Shown here piece after piece: positions 41,953 through 52,980 of a stretch of 60,059 nucleotides of DNA. The DNA is from Mycobacterium sp. GA-1841 (GTDB taxonomy: Bacteria > Actinomycetota > Actinomycetes > Mycobacteriales > Mycobacteriaceae), in contig NZ_MBEQ01000053.1 in NCBI RefSeq assembly GCF_001954135.1, positions 1-60,059 of the forward strand. Direction: 5' to 3'. How positions within the stretch are numbered: the stretch's first letter is position 1; every line of letters begins with the position of its first letter. The notes below the pieces were generated by a model. It had not been told where the DNA came from and searched no databases. It saw only the letters and a program-made list of their open reading frames with translations. Made by a program: the position numbers and the translations under genes.

Positions 41953-42075
41953 ATTGTCACGCTGGAGTGACGCGCGAGCTTGACTGCCACTCCAGCATGA
42001 CAATGGCGAGGCGGCAAAGGATTTCACGCACGCTAGCGTGACGCTCGGGCTCGATCGCCACTCCAGCGTGACAAT
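41953..42075. repeat. Palindromic repeat cluster between convergent genes
   Basis: A 17-base element occurs once as ATTGTCACGCTGGAGTG (41953-41969). It occurs again inverted at 41988-42004 with one mismatch and at 42059-42075 as a perfect complement. Alternative hairpins are therefore possible. A separate perfect palindrome CACGCTAGCGTG lies at 42029-42040. The cluster fills the 200-base gap between the efflux gene and rdgB, which converge, and probably acts as a two-way terminator. Confidence 0.72.
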
Positions 42076-42114
42076 GGCGGGGCCCTGACAACCGCGGGCT
42101 AAGACGCTGAACGA

Positions 42115-42729
42115 CTAAGACTCGGCCAATTCCCGCAACGCAGGCACCAGCAACGCCAGCGCCCGGCCACGGTGTGACGCCGCGTCTTTCTGTTCCGGTG
42201 TCAGCTCGGCCGCGGTCGACGAAGACCCGGAAGGCAGGAACACCGGGTCATACCCGAATCCACCCTCACCGCGGGGCTCCCGGACAACCGTGCCGGGCCA
42301 CTCGCCGCGCACCACAACACTTTTTTCGGCGCCGGCACCGTAGACCAACGCACACGCCGAGACGAAGGCCGCGCCGCGCCGCTCGTCGGGCACATCGCCC
42401 AGTTGGGCCAGCAGCAACGCGGTGTTGGCCGCGTCGTCGCCGTGCACACCGGACCAGCGGGCCGACAGCACCCCGGGCATCCCGTTCAGCGCATCCACCG
42501 ATATCCCGGAATCGTCTGCCACACAAGCGATTCCGGTGGCCCTGAACCCGTCCTGAGCCTTGGCCAGCGCGTTCTCCTCGAAGGTCGCCCCGGTCTCGGG
42601 TGCCTCGTCGTAGGGAGCCACGTCGGCCAGCGACAACAACTCCAAACCGACGATGCCGGCAGCGTCGAGCACCCGCCGCAGCTCGGCCAGCTTCTTGGCG
42701 TTACGGCTGGCAACCAGAAGGGAGGGCAC
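42115..42729 (-). CDS. rdgB: XTP/dITP diphosphatase (RdgB/HAM1)
   Basis: A 204-residue HAM1-family enzyme that hydrolyses non-canonical purine triphosphates (dITP, XTP) to monophosphates. SRNAKKLAELRRVL, VADDSGISVDALNG, EGGFGYDPVFLP and SHRGRALALL are the substrate and metal motifs. It matches Rv1341 in position. The GTG start immediately follows the rph stop with no gap, and it is last in the conserved operon. Confidence 0.92.
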   Translation of the reverse strand: MPSLLVASRNAKKLAELRRVLDAAGIVGLELLSLADVAPYDEAPETGATFEENALAKAQDGFRATGIACVADDSGISVDALNGMPGVLSARWSGVHGDDAANTALLLAQLGDVPDERRGAAFVSACALVYGAGAEKSVVVRGEWPGTVVREPRGEGGFGYDPVFLPSGSSSTAAELTPEQKDAASHRGRALALLVPALRELAES

Positions 42730-43509
42730 TCAGCTTCCAAACGCTTTCTTGGGTGCCGGCCCCTCGGGCAGCACGCCGGGATACGGCAGCTCCAGCGCCT
42801 CGCGTTGGATCACGAACAGTTGCTCACAGGCGCCGAGCGCGGCGTCGAGCATCTTGTCCAGCGTGGAGCGGGGGAACGTCGCGCCCTCGCCGGTGCCCTG
42901 GATCTCCACCAGGGTGCCGGTGTCGGTGGCGACGACGTTCATGTCCACCTCGGCGCGGGAGTCCTCGACATAAGGCAGGTCGACGCGGACGCGCCCGTCG
43001 ACCACGCCCACCGACACCGCCGCGATGGCGCATGACAGCGGGCGCGGATCGGAGAGCCGCCCGGCCGCAGCGAGATACGTGACCGCATCGGACAGCGCCA
43101 CGTACGCACCGGTGATGGCCGCGGTGCGGGTGCCGCCGTCGGCCTGCAGCACGTCGCAGTCGATCGCGATGGTGTTCTCCCCCAGCGCACCCAGATCGAT
43201 GCACGCCCGCAGCGAGCGCCCGACCAGCCGGCTGATCTCCTGAGTCCGTCCACCCACGCGCCCCTTGACCGATTCACGGTCCGAGCGGTCATGGGTGGCG
43301 GCCGGCAGCATGGCGTATTCAGCGGTCAGCCAGCCCTGGCCGGATCCCTTCCGCCAGCGCGGCACACCTTCGGTGACCGAGGCGGTGCACATGACGCGGG
43401 TCTGGCCGAACTCCACCAGTACCGAGCCGGCGGGATGTGAGGTGAAACCGCGGGTGATGGTTACCGGACGCAGCTCGTCGTCGAGACGGCCGTCTTCTCG
43501 CTTGGACAC
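42730..43509 (-). CDS. rph: Ribonuclease PH
   Basis: A 259-residue phosphorolytic 3'-5' exoribonuclease that trims tRNA 3' ends. [47 protein letters not shown] and [18 protein letters not shown] are hallmark segments, the last including phosphate and metal contacts. It corresponds to Rv1340 (rphA) and is followed directly by rdgB, a pairing common in bacteria. Confidence 0.95.
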   Translation of the reverse strand: MSKREDGRLDDELRPVTITRGFTSHPAGSVLVEFGQTRVMCTASVTEGVPRWRKGSGQGWLTAEYAMLPAATHDRSDRESVKGRVGGRTQEISRLVGRSLRACIDLGALGENTIAIDCDVLQADGGTRTAAITGAYVALSDAVTYLAAAGRLSDPRPLSCAIAAVSVGVVDGRVRVDLPYVEDSRAEVDMNVVATDTGTLVEIQGTGEGATFPRSTLDKMLDAALGACEQLFVIQREALELPYPGVLPEGPAPKKAFGS

Positions 43510-43526
43510 CCGCCAACCCTAGCGGG

Positions 43527-44294
43527 TCAGTCGCGCGTGACGTCGAAGGTCTCGCCGCACACCACGGCGTGGACGGGGCCGTCGAACTCGGCCTTGGCTT
43601 CGCTGATCACATCCTCGCGCGAGGTCCACGGTGGAATGTGGGTGAGCAACAGCTCACGCACCCCCGCCTCGCGTGCCGCGCGGCCGGCCTCGGTGCCGGA
43701 CAGGTGCAGCTTCGGCGGTCGTGACGGATCGTCGGTCCACGACGCCTCGCACAGGAACAGGTCCGCCCCGCGGGCCAACTCCACCAGCGCATCGCAGTAT
43801 CCGGTGTCACCGCTGTAGACGAGGACGGCTCCGGACGGATCGGTGAACCGCATGCCGTAGGACTCGGTCGGGTGACACACCAGGCGCGGCGTGATCGTGA
43901 GCGCACCCAGCTGCACCGGGGCGCGATCCTCCCAGTGCCGCACCTCGAAGATGTCGGTGAAGTCGTCGATCTCCCCGCCCTCGGGCGAGGATGCCGCACC
44001 CAGGCGCGACCAGGTGTTGGCGGGGCCGTACATCAGGCCACGTTCGGTGGCCGGGCTGGGGTGGTAGCGGCGCCAGACGAACAGGCCGGGCAGATCCAGG
44101 CAATGGTCGGCATGGAGATGGGACAGCAACACGTTGACGGAGTTCGGATCGGCGTAGCGCTGCAGTGCACCCAGGACGCCGCCACCGAAGTCGACCACCA
44201 TCGGGACCGTGTCAGGTGCGGTGACGAGATAGCCAGAGGCTGCCGAGTCCGGGCCGACAACGCTGCCGGAGCATCCCAGGATCGTCAATCGCAC
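43527..44294 (-). CDS. MBL-fold cyclic-nucleotide phosphodiesterase (Rv1339-like)
   Basis: A 255-residue metallo-beta-lactamase-fold protein. LLSHLHADHCLDLPGL is the HxHxDH metal motif, VYSGDTGYCDALV supplies another ligand and LLLTHIPPW the last His. M. tuberculosis Rv1339, the positional equivalent, has been reported as an atypical class II cAMP phosphodiesterase, so a role in lowering cAMP is likely. It lies between murI and rph in the conserved operon. Confidence 0.87.
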   Translation of the reverse strand: MRLTILGCSGSVVGPDSAASGYLVTAPDTVPMVVDFGGGVLGALQRYADPNSVNVLLSHLHADHCLDLPGLFVWRRYHPSPATERGLMYGPANTWSRLGAASSPEGGEIDDFTDIFEVRHWEDRAPVQLGALTITPRLVCHPTESYGMRFTDPSGAVLVYSGDTGYCDALVELARGADLFLCEASWTDDPSRPPKLHLSGTEAGRAAREAGVRELLLTHIPPWTSREDVISEAKAEFDGPVHAVVCGETFDVTRD

Positions 44295-44358
44295 AGTGTC
44301 TAGCTTGCCATGCCCGATGTGCGCGTTGCCAAGACATCGCCGCTTTGGGCGACGCAGA

Positions 44359-45183
44359 TCATTTTCCCGCCGCCGCGTGACGCCGAACCTGACGCGCCCC
44401 GTCCAGCCCCGGACCCAGGAATCGCGCGGCCAAGGTGGTGAACGCCTCCGGATCTCCGGTGGCCTCGAACACCCGTCGGGCCGGGCCGGATTCGTGGGGT
44501 TTCAGCAAATCGAGTTCGGTGAGCACCCGCAGAAGGTCCTTGGCGGTCTCCTCGGCCGAGGACACCAGCGTGACGTTGTCCCCCATGGCCAACTGGATGA
44601 GCCCCGACAGCATCGGGTAGTGGGTGCAGCCCAGCACCAGCGTGTCCACTTCAGCGCGCTGCAACGGTTCCAGATATCCCTCGGCCAGTCCGAGGACCTG
44701 ACGTCCACTGGTCACCCCGCGTTCCACGAAGTCGACGAACCGGGGGCAGGCCACCCCGAACACCTCGGTGTCACGCGCGGCGGCGAACGCGTCCTGATAG
44801 GCGCCCGAGGCGATGGTGGCGGCGGTGCCGATCACCCCGATGCGGCCGTTGCGGGTGGCGGCCACCGCACGCCGCACCGCGGGCAGGATCACCTCGACCA
44901 CCGGCACTGGAGAGTAGCGTTCGCGGGCGTCACGCAGGCAGGCCGACGACGCGGTGTTGCAGGCGATCACGAGGGCCTTGACCCCGCGGGCCACCAGGTC
45001 GTCACCGATGGCCAGGGAGTGGGCCCGGATCTCGGGGATGCTCAACGGCCCGTACGGGCCGTTGCCGGTGTCTCCGACATAGATGATGTCCTCGTCGGGC
45101 AGCTGATCGATGATCGCCCGGGCCACGGTGAGCCCGCCGACGCCGGAGTCGAAGACGCCGACCGGCGCGAGTTGGTCGTTCAC
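44359..45183 (-). CDS. murI: Glutamate racemase
   Basis: A 274-residue cofactor-independent racemase making D-glutamate for peptidoglycan. [17 protein letters not shown] contains the acidic residue, [12 protein letters not shown] holds the first catalytic Cys (about 75) and [11 protein letters not shown] the second (about 185). The GTG start at 45183 overlaps the rhomboid stop by four bases; the longer frame through the rhomboid gene is out of frame and rejected. It matches Rv1338. Confidence 0.95.
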   Translation of the reverse strand: MNDQLAPVGVFDSGVGGLTVARAIIDQLPDEDIIYVGDTGNGPYGPLSIPEIRAHSLAIGDDLVARGVKALVIACNTASSACLRDARERYSPVPVVEVILPAVRRAVAATRNGRIGVIGTAATIASGAYQDAFAAARDTEVFGVACPRFVDFVERGVTSGRQVLGLAEGYLEPLQRAEVDTLVLGCTHYPMLSGLIQLAMGDNVTLVSSAEETAKDLLRVLTELDLLKPHESGPARRVFEATGDPEAFTTLAARFLGPGLDGARQVRRHAAAGK

Positions 45184-45854
45184 GCCGTCAGACGCGGCGC
45201 AGCGGGCCGGTTCTTGACTTCCCGCGCCTTGCGTTCCGGCCCGGACAAAAGGTATGCCGCCACCACACCGGCTACGGCCCCACTGAGATGACCCTGCCAG
45301 GACACCCCTGGATTGCCCGGCAGCACGCCGAGCAGGACACCGCCGTAGACGAACAACACGACCACGCCGACGACGATCTCCCACGCCTTGCGGGTGAAGA
45401 AGCCGAACACGATGAGGAAGGCCAGCCAGCCGAAGATCAGGCCCGAGGCGCCGATGTGCGTGCTCGTGCACTGCACGTTCACATAGGGACAGTGCAGGCC
45501 GATGTTGCCGATCAGCCAGGTGCCGAAGCCGCCGAGAAACCAGATGATGGCCGTCGCGGCGATGAACCGCCCCATCCCCGCCAACGTCATCAAGAAGCCG
45601 AGCACCAACGCGGGCACGGTGTTGGCGATCAGGTGTGGCCAGCCGCCGTGCAGCAGCGGCGCCCACAAGATGCCCCACAGCCCATCGGTCTGCAGCGGAC
45701 GGATGCCGTCCTGGTCGAGCCGGTGCCCCATCGCGGTGTCGACGATCTCGATCGCATACAACAACACGATGAAGCTGATGATCGTCAGACCGCCGACGAT
45801 CCAGGCCGGCCGCTTTTTCGGGCCGGCCCCCGGAAGCTGACCAGGATTCGTCAT
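45180..45854 (-). CDS. Rhomboid-family intramembrane serine protease
   Basis: A 224-residue polytopic membrane protein. [12 protein letters not shown] contains the GxSG nucleophile Ser and [14 protein letters not shown] the partner His. [19 protein letters not shown] is the conserved HxxxN element. Rhomboids cleave transmembrane helices within the membrane. It is the Rv1337 equivalent. The ATG at 45854 is chosen because earlier starts would overlap cysM by about 60 bases; its ribosome site is weak. Confidence 0.88.
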   Translation of the reverse strand: MTNPGQLPGAGPKKRPAWIVGGLTIISFIVLLYAIEIVDTAMGHRLDQDGIRPLQTDGLWGILWAPLLHGGWPHLIANTVPALVLGFLMTLAGMGRFIAATAIIWFLGGFGTWLIGNIGLHCPYVNVQCTSTHIGASGLIFGWLAFLIVFGFFTRKAWEIVVGVVVLFVYGGVLLGVLPGNPGVSWQGHLSGAVAGVVAAYLLSGPERKAREVKNRPAAPRLTA

Positions 45855-45864
45855 ATCCGACCGC

Positions 45865-47111
<1,247 letters not shown>

Positions 47112-47122
47112 GTCAAAGCTCC

Positions 47123-47539
47123 TTAGCTGTACTGCTCAACGATAGTGACGGGTTCCTCCGTGACGACCCCGTCGATGATGCGGTAACTGCGCAGCTCGTG
47201 CTCTTGCGGGTCGCGCGTGGAGATCAGCACGTAGTGCGCATCGGGTTCTGCGGCGATCGCGACGTCGGTGCGGCTCGGGTAGGCCTCGGTGCCGGTATGC
47301 GAGTGGTAGATGACGACGGGCACCTCGTCGGCCTCGTCCATCGCCCGCCACACCCGCAACTGCTCCATCGAATCGAACCGGTAGAAGGTCGGCGACCGTT
47401 CGGCGTTGACCATCGCGATGAACCGCTCGGGGCGATCGGACCCGTCCGGGCCGGCGATCACGCCGCATGCCTCGTCAGGATGGTCGGCGCGGGCGTGCGC
47501 CACCATGGCCTCGACCAGATCCCGCCGGATCACCAGCAC
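47123..47539 (-). CDS. mec: Mec, JAMM-type CysO-cysteine peptidase
   Basis: A 138-residue zinc peptidase. HPDEACGVIAG holds the catalytic Glu, and YHSHTGTEAYPSRTD is the JAMM motif HxHx7Sx2D. It hydrolyses the CysO-cysteine adduct to release cysteine. It corresponds to Rv1334, 11 bases upstream of cysO in the same transcript. Confidence 0.94.
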   Translation of the reverse strand: MLVIRRDLVEAMVAHARADHPDEACGVIAGPDGSDRPERFIAMVNAERSPTFYRFDSMEQLRVWRAMDEADEVPVVIYHSHTGTEAYPSRTDVAIAAEPDAHYVLISTRDPQEHELRSYRIIDGVVTEEPVTIVEQYS

Positions 47540-47551
47540 TGCTCACACCTC

Positions 47552-48571
47552 TCACTCGAACGCTCCGGGCAACATGTCACGGTAGGTCGGTATTCCGGCC
47601 ACCGACTCGGCGGCCATCAGCCCGACCAGCACAGCGCGGGCCAAACAGTCCGCCGCGGCCGCCCCGACCCGGGTGACCAACGCCGTCTCCGGTGACATCG
47701 CCACCGGCGTCTTCTCGTCCGGCTCGACGGTGACAGCGCCGGTCGCCAGCGCAAACACCGTATCGCCATCCAGCGGGGTGTGACACGGCGAGATGGTCCT
47801 GGCCAGCCCGTCGTGCGCGGCGACCGCCACGCGACGGCACCCCGCCGGGCTCAGCGCGGCATCGGTGGCGACCACGGCGATCGTGGTGTTCAACGGACCG
47901 AGTTCGCGATGCCGGGCGGCATAGCCGGCGAGTTGATCTCCCGGGGGCGCGACGAGACCGAACTCCTCTATCAGCGCGGCCATCCACGGCAGACCGGTGG
48001 CCGGGTCCACCACATCGCCGGCGGCGTTGAGCACCACCAACGCTCCCACGGTGACACCGCAGTCGAGCGTCACAGACGCGGTGCCCACGCCACCCTTGAA
48101 CACCCCGGCACGCGCCCCGACCCCGCCGCCGACGGTGCCCAGCGCGAAGTCCCGGCCGGCTGCCTGCGCCGCCGCGTAGCCGAATTCGGCGGTCGGCCGG
48201 TTGGCCCAGCCGCCCACCGGCAGGTCGAAGATCACCGCGGCGGGCACGATCGGCACCACACCGCCGTCCATCGCCACCCCGCGACCCTGTTCCTCCAGCC
48301 AGGTCATGACGCCGTCGGCGGCCGCCAGACCGTAGGCACTGCCGCCGGTGAGCACCACCGCATCCACGTGACGCACGGTGTTGATCGGATCGAGCAGGTC
48401 GGTCTCGCGGGTGCCCGGCGCGCCGCCACGCCCGTCCACGGCCCCGACGGTTCCGGGTGGGGCCAGTACGACGGTCGACCCCGACGCCCACCCCGATCCC
48501 AACGACACGTCCGGGTCGATGCGGTGATGATGGCCGACCAGGATGCCGCCGACGTCGGTGATCGAACCCAT
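47552..48571 (-). CDS. P1-family (DmpA-like) aminopeptidase
   Basis: A 339-residue member of the DmpA/P1 family, N-terminal nucleophile hydrolases that self-cleave. GGSAYGLAAADGVMTWLEEQ and GRDFALGTVGGGVGARAGVFKGG are characteristic, and LNTTIAVVATDAALSPAG contains the probable self-cleavage site before a Thr. Activity on small N-terminal amino acids is expected. It is the Rv1333 equivalent. The ATG at 48571 lies 5 bases after the aosR stop. Confidence 0.87.
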   Translation of the reverse strand: MGSITDVGGILVGHHHRIDPDVSLGSGWASGSTVVLAPPGTVGAVDGRGGAPGTRETDLLDPINTVRHVDAVVLTGGSAYGLAAADGVMTWLEEQGRGVAMDGGVVPIVPAAVIFDLPVGGWANRPTAEFGYAAAQAAGRDFALGTVGGGVGARAGVFKGGVGTASVTLDCGVTVGALVVLNAAGDVVDPATGLPWMAALIEEFGLVAPPGDQLAGYAARHRELGPLNTTIAVVATDAALSPAGCRRVAVAAHDGLARTISPCHTPLDGDTVFALATGAVTVEPDEKTPVAMSPETALVTRVGAAAADCLARAVLVGLMAAESVAGIPTYRDMLPGAFE

Positions 48572-48576
48572 TGCAC

Positions 48577-49155
48577 TCACTTCCCCATCAGGCCCAGTAC
48601 GAGGTACTCCTGCAGCACCGTCAGCCACTGGTAGACGTCGAGATGCCCGGCCATGGGGTGCTCGGCGGGCAGCTGATCCGCCCCCTGCGGGCCGATGTCG
48701 AGCATCGTCCCCAGGGCCAGCCGGATGTCGTTGACCGCAGCCGCCCAGGCCTCTGCATCGTCCTCGGTGAGCTCGAACTTGCCCCCGCCGTCGGGAATTG
48801 TGTTCGACAAACGTTGGGCGGCTTGACGTTTGGCTTCGATGATGGCCGGCTCATGCAGTCCGCGCAGCGCGCTGTTGAGGCTCTCGGCGGTTCCCGAACC
48901 GGCCGGATGCTCGGTCTGCGGCCGGTAGAAGTCGGGAAGCAGACGCCTCATCGTGGCGTCCTCGGGTGGCTCTGGATTGCCGGTCTTCATACCGGTGATC
49001 ATCTCGAGTTCATCTGTGGGCCCAGATGATCCGCGCTCGTCGAGCATCCCGAGCATCGAGAGGCTCAAGCTGGAGAGCAGGGCCGCCTCATGGGCTTCCA
49101 AGGCCGAGCGGAACCGCAGACCGTCGGAGGTCTCGATCCTTTTCCATTTGCGCAC
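48577..49155 (-). CDS. aosR: AosR (DUF2017) regulator
   Basis: A 192-residue DUF2017 protein equivalent to Rv1332. MRKWKRIETSDGLRFRSALE and YQWLTVLQEYLVLGLMGK at the ends are strongly conserved in actinobacteria. In M. tuberculosis AosR has been described as an oxidative-stress regulator acting with SigH on the mec-cysO-cysM genes just downstream, using a cysteine pair. This copy contains no cysteine at all, so that redox switch cannot operate here in the same way. It lies between clpS and the P1 peptidase. Confidence 0.85.
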   Translation of the reverse strand: MRKWKRIETSDGLRFRSALEAHEAALLSSLSLSMLGMLDERGSSGPTDELEMITGMKTGNPEPPEDATMRRLLPDFYRPQTEHPAGSGTAESLNSALRGLHEPAIIEAKRQAAQRLSNTIPDGGGKFELTEDDAEAWAAAVNDIRLALGTMLDIGPQGADQLPAEHPMAGHLDVYQWLTVLQEYLVLGLMGK

Positions 49156-49161
49156 AGTCGA

Positions 49162-49476
49162 TCAGCGGTCCTGTTGCATCGTGGCCCACAGGCCGGCGGC
49201 GTGCAGTTTGGACACATCGGTTTCCATCGACTCGCGGCTGCCGGCGGACACCACGGCCTTGCCCTCGTTGTGCACCTGCAGCATGAGCTTGGTGGCGTGC
49301 GGTTCGCTGTATCCGAACAATTTCTGGAGCACGTAGGTGACGTAGGTCATCAGGTTGACCGGATCGTCCCAGACGATGGTGACCCACGGAGTTTCGCCGG
49401 CCGAATCTTCCCGTGACGCCGTCCCGACGCTGCGTTCCTCGCGGGTCCCCGGTCGGGCCTTCGCCGGTGTAACCAT
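49162..49476 (-). CDS. clpS: ClpS adaptor protein
   Basis: A 104-residue ClpS. After a flexible N-terminus, [20 protein letters not shown] is the N-degron binding signature, followed by [17 protein letters not shown]. It delivers proteins with destabilising N-terminal residues to ClpC/ClpP. The ATG at 49476 gives the usual length; an open frame to 49623 would cross the divergent pncB promoter. It opens the conserved leftward operon ending in rdgB. Confidence 0.92.
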   Translation of the reverse strand: MVTPAKARPGTREERSVGTASREDSAGETPWVTIVWDDPVNLMTYVTYVLQKLFGYSEPHATKLMLQVHNEGKAVVSAGSRESMETDVSKLHAAGLWATMQQDR

Positions 49477-49540
49477 GGGCCCACAATACCGGCTGGGGTG
49501 CGCGATCTTCACACAGCCGTGAACAGCTACGGTTGCTGGT

Positions 49541-50851
49541 GTGACCGTCGCGTTGCTCACCGACAAGTACGAGCTGACGATGCTCGCCGCCGCGTTGCGC
49601 GATGGCACGGCACACCGCCGCACGACGTTCGAGGTGTTCGCCCGGCGGCTGCCCGAAGGGCGTCGCTACGGCGTGGTCGCGGGCACGGGCCGGTTTGTGG
49701 AAGCGTTGGCAGAGTTCACGTTCACGTCCCGTGAGCTCGATACCCTGTCGGACTTCTTGGATCCGACGACACTGGATTTCTTGGCCGGTTACCGGTTCAG
49801 CGGCGACGTCGACGGCTACGCCGAGGGCGAGCTGTACTTTCCGGGCTCGCCGGTTCTCTCGGTGCACGGCACCTTCGCCGAGTGTGTGGTGCTCGAGACC
49901 CTCGTGCTGTCAATCCTCAACCACGACACCGCGATCGCCTCGGCCGCGGCCCGCATGGCCGGCGCGGCGCAGGGTCGGCCGATGATCGAGATGGGTTCGC
50001 GCCGCACACACGAGGCGGCGGCGGTCGCCGCAGCGCGGGCGGCCTATCTCGCCGGCTTCAGCGGATCGTCCAACCTGGCGGCCCAGCAGCGTTACGGCGT
50101 GCCCGCACTGGGGACCGCCGCGCACGCCTACACCCTGCTGCACACGACCCTGTCCGGACCCGACGAGCAGGCGGCGTTCCGCGGCCAGGTGGAAGCCCTC
50201 GGCATCGACACCACCTTGTTGGTGGACACCTACGACATCACCGCGGGAGTGGCCAACGCGATCGCCGCGGCCGGCCCACAGCTGGGCGCGGTGCGCATCG
50301 ACTCGGGAGATCTGGGCGTGCTGGCCCGCCAGGTCCGCCGGCAACTCGACGAACTGGGCGCCACCGGCACCCAGATCGTGGTGTCGGGAGATCTGGACGA
50401 GTTCGCCATCGCGGCGCTGCGCGCCGAGCCCGTCGACAGTTACGGTGTCGGCACCTCGGTGGTCACCGGATCGGGCGCTCCGACGGCAGGCATGGTCTAC
50501 AAACTGGTCGAGGTCGACGGGATTCCGGTGGCCAAACGCAGCAGCCGCAAGGAATCCCATGGTGGTCGCAAACAGGCGCTGCGACTGGCCAAGGCCTCGG
50601 GCACGATCGTCGAAGAAGTGGTCTACCCCTACGGGCAGGTGCCGGCTGAACCCACTGATCTCACCGTACGTCCGCTCACCGTGCCGCTGGTGACCGGCGG
50701 CGTGCCCGTCGACGGACACGATCCCGCCACAGCCCTGGCCGCCGCGCGCGAGCGCGTTGCCACCGGATTGCACAGCCTGCCGTGGGATGGACTCAAACTC
50801 TCCCGCGGAGAACCCGCCATCCCCACGCGGGTCGTGCCCCCCAAACCATGA
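49541..50851 (+). CDS. pncB: Nicotinate phosphoribosyltransferase
   Basis: A 436-residue type II phosphoribosyltransferase that joins nicotinate to PRPP for NAD salvage. [17 protein letters not shown] is the N-terminal signature, [20 protein letters not shown] and [17 protein letters not shown] bind substrate, and [20 protein letters not shown] and [20 protein letters not shown] line the PRPP site. It matches Rv1330c (pncB1). GTG start; the stop overlaps dinG (ATGA). Confidence 0.93.
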   Translation: MTVALLTDKYELTMLAAALRDGTAHRRTTFEVFARRLPEGRRYGVVAGTGRFVEALAEFTFTSRELDTLSDFLDPTTLDFLAGYRFSGDVDGYAEGELYFPGSPVLSVHGTFAECVVLETLVLSILNHDTAIASAAARMAGAAQGRPMIEMGSRRTHEAAAVAAARAAYLAGFSGSSNLAAQQRYGVPALGTAAHAYTLLHTTLSGPDEQAAFRGQVEALGIDTTLLVDTYDITAGVANAIAAAGPQLGAVRIDSGDLGVLARQVRRQLDELGATGTQIVVSGDLDEFAIAALRAEPVDSYGVGTSVVTGSGAPTAGMVYKLVEVDGIPVAKRSSRKESHGGRKQALRLAKASGTIVEEVVYPYGQVPAEPTDLTVRPLTVPLVTGGVPVDGHDPATALAAARERVATGLHSLPWDGLKLSRGEPAIPTRVVPPKP

Positions 50852-52890
50852 CGACCAAATCGAAGCCATCGCCTCAGGTGGCCAACGTGGTGACCAACCT
50901 GCTCAAGATCGCTGTCAAGGGTCTCGGCGGAGCCAGCCGCCCAGGGCAGGTCCAGATGGCCGAGGCCGTCGCCAACGCCTTCGAGACCGGCCAACACCTG
51001 GCCGTGCAGGCCGGTACCGGGACCGGCAAGTCACTGGCCTACCTGGTGCCCTCGATCGCGCGGGCATTGCAGACCGAGCAGCCCGTGGTGGTGTCGACGG
51101 CCACCATCGCGCTGCAGCGTCAGCTCGTCGATCGTGATCTGCCGCGGCTGGTGAACTCGCTGGCCGACGCGCTGCCCCGCAAACCCACCTTCGCCCTGCT
51201 CAAGGGTCGTGGAAATTACCTGTGCCTGAACAAGATCCACAGCGGCGCGGCCGCGGAGCCGTCCGACACCCTTCCCCAGGACGAGCTGTTCTCCCCCATG
51301 GCGGTCAGTGCCATGGGCCGCGACGTCCAGCGGCTGACCGAGTGGTCCTCGGACACCGAGACCGGTGACCGCGACGAACTCGTCCCCGGGGTACCGGACC
51401 GGTCCTGGTCTCAGGTCAGCGTCTCGGCCCGGGAATGCATCGGGGTGTCGCGGTGTCCGTTCGGCACCGACTGCTTCGCCGAGCGGGCGCGGGAAAAGGC
51501 CGGGGCCGCCGATGTCGTCGTCACCAATCACGCCTTGCTGGCGATCGATGCGCTGTCGGACTTCTCGGTGCTGCCCGAGTACGAGCTGCTGGTGGTCGAC
51601 GAGGCGCACGAACTGGCCGACCGGGTCACCGGAGTGGCCACCGGCGAGTTGTCGCCGACGTCCATGGCGGTGGCCCACCGACGGATGGCCCGGTTGGTGG
51701 ATGACGAACTGGCCCAACGCTTCGAGGCCACCGTCGCCACGCTTTCCTCACTGCTGCACGAGGTCGACGCCGGCCGCATCGACGTGCTCGACGACGAGTT
51801 GGGCACTTACCTGACCGCACTACGCGATGCGGCCAACGCGGCGCGCACCGCCATCGACACCACACCCAGTGATCCTCAGGCGGCCTCGGCACGCACCGAA
51901 GCGGTCACCGCGCTCAGCGACGTCAGCGACACCGCCACCCGCATCCTCACGTCGTTCGTCCCACCGATCCCCGACCGCCTCGACGTGGTCTGGGTGGAAC
52001 AGCCCGATCCCCCGGCCGCCGGGAACACCCCGCGCGCCGGGGCGCGCACCGTGATGCGGGTGGCCCCGATGTCGGTCTCGGGGCTATTGCGCACCCGGCT
52101 GTTCGCCAACACCACCGCGGTGTTGACCTCCGCCACCCTGACCCTGGGCGGCAACTTCGACGCCATGGCCCGCAACTGGGGTTTGGGCGGTTACGACGAT
52201 GACGAATCCGCAAAACCGGGCTGGCGCGGCCTGGATGTCGGCTCACCGTTCGACCACGCCAAATCGGCAATCCTGTACGTGGCCAAGCATTTACCGCCGC
52301 CGGGACGGGACGGTACCGACACCCGCACCTTGGACGAGATCGAGGGACTGATCACCGCGGCCGGCGGCCGCACCCTGGGCCTGTTCTCCTCGATGCGCGC
52401 GGCCAGAGCGGCCGCCGAGGTGATGCGCACCCGACTGTCCACCCCGGTGCTCTGCCAGGGTGAGGACACCACATCGGCTCTGGTGCAACAGTTTTCCGAT
52501 GATCCCGAGACGTCACTGTTCGGCACCCTGTCGCTGTGGCAGGGGGTGGATGTGCCGGGCCCGTCGTTGTCGCTGGTACTGATCGACCGGATTCCGTTCC
52601 CCCGCCCCGACGACCCATTGCTGACCGCCCGGCAACGGGCGATCAGTGCACACGGCGGCAACGGCTTCATGTCGGTCGCCGCCAACCATGCCGCGCTGCT
52701 GCTCGCCCAGGGCACCGGGCGGCTGTTGCGCCACACCGATGATCGCGGCGTGATCGCCGTGTTGGACTCCCGGTTGGCGACCGCACGTTACGGCGGCTAT
52801 CTGCGATCGTCGCTGCCCCCGTTCTGGTCCACCACCGACTCCGACCGGGTCCGTCAGTCACTGCGGCGGCTGCGCGGCGCGGCCGGATAA
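50848..52890 (+). CDS. dinG: DinG-family XPD-like DNA helicase
   Basis: A 680-residue superfamily 2 helicase. VQAGTGTGKSLAYLVPS is Walker A, VVDEAHELADR the DEAH box, and LAQGTGRLLRHTDDRG motif VI. Four Cys (NYLCLNK and ARECIGVSRCPFGTDCFAE) fit a [4Fe-4S] cluster as in XPD/DinG. It probably unwinds damaged or structured DNA. It corresponds to Rv1329c. The ATG at 50848 is preferred because it overlaps the pncB stop. Confidence 0.92.
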   Translation: MTTKSKPSPQVANVVTNLLKIAVKGLGGASRPGQVQMAEAVANAFETGQHLAVQAGTGTGKSLAYLVPSIARALQTEQPVVVSTATIALQRQLVDRDLPRLVNSLADALPRKPTFALLKGRGNYLCLNKIHSGAAAEPSDTLPQDELFSPMAVSAMGRDVQRLTEWSSDTETGDRDELVPGVPDRSWSQVSVSARECIGVSRCPFGTDCFAERAREKAGAADVVVTNHALLAIDALSDFSVLPEYELLVVDEAHELADRVTGVATGELSPTSMAVAHRRMARLVDDELAQRFEATVATLSSLLHEVDAGRIDVLDDELGTYLTALRDAANAARTAIDTTPSDPQAASARTEAVTALSDVSDTATRILTSFVPPIPDRLDVVWVEQPDPPAAGNTPRAGARTVMRVAPMSVSGLLRTRLFANTTAVLTSATLTLGGNFDAMARNWGLGGYDDDESAKPGWRGLDVGSPFDHAKSAILYVAKHLPPPGRDGTDTRTLDEIEGLITAAGGRTLGLFSSMRAARAAAEVMRTRLSTPVLCQGEDTTSALVQQFSDDPETSLFGTLSLWQGVDVPGPSLSLVLIDRIPFPRPDDPLLTARQRAISAHGGNGFMSVAANHAALLLAQGTGRLLRHTDDRGVIAVLDSRLATARYGGYLRSSLPPFWSTTDSDRVRQSLRRLRGAAG

Positions 52891-52980
52891 CCCAACTTCT
52901 CCACGCTCGGTTAACTAGTCTGTGCGGCAATGACCCGCGCGGACGGTTGCGGCCGCCCGAGTGCACCGGAAGGCAGCGAG

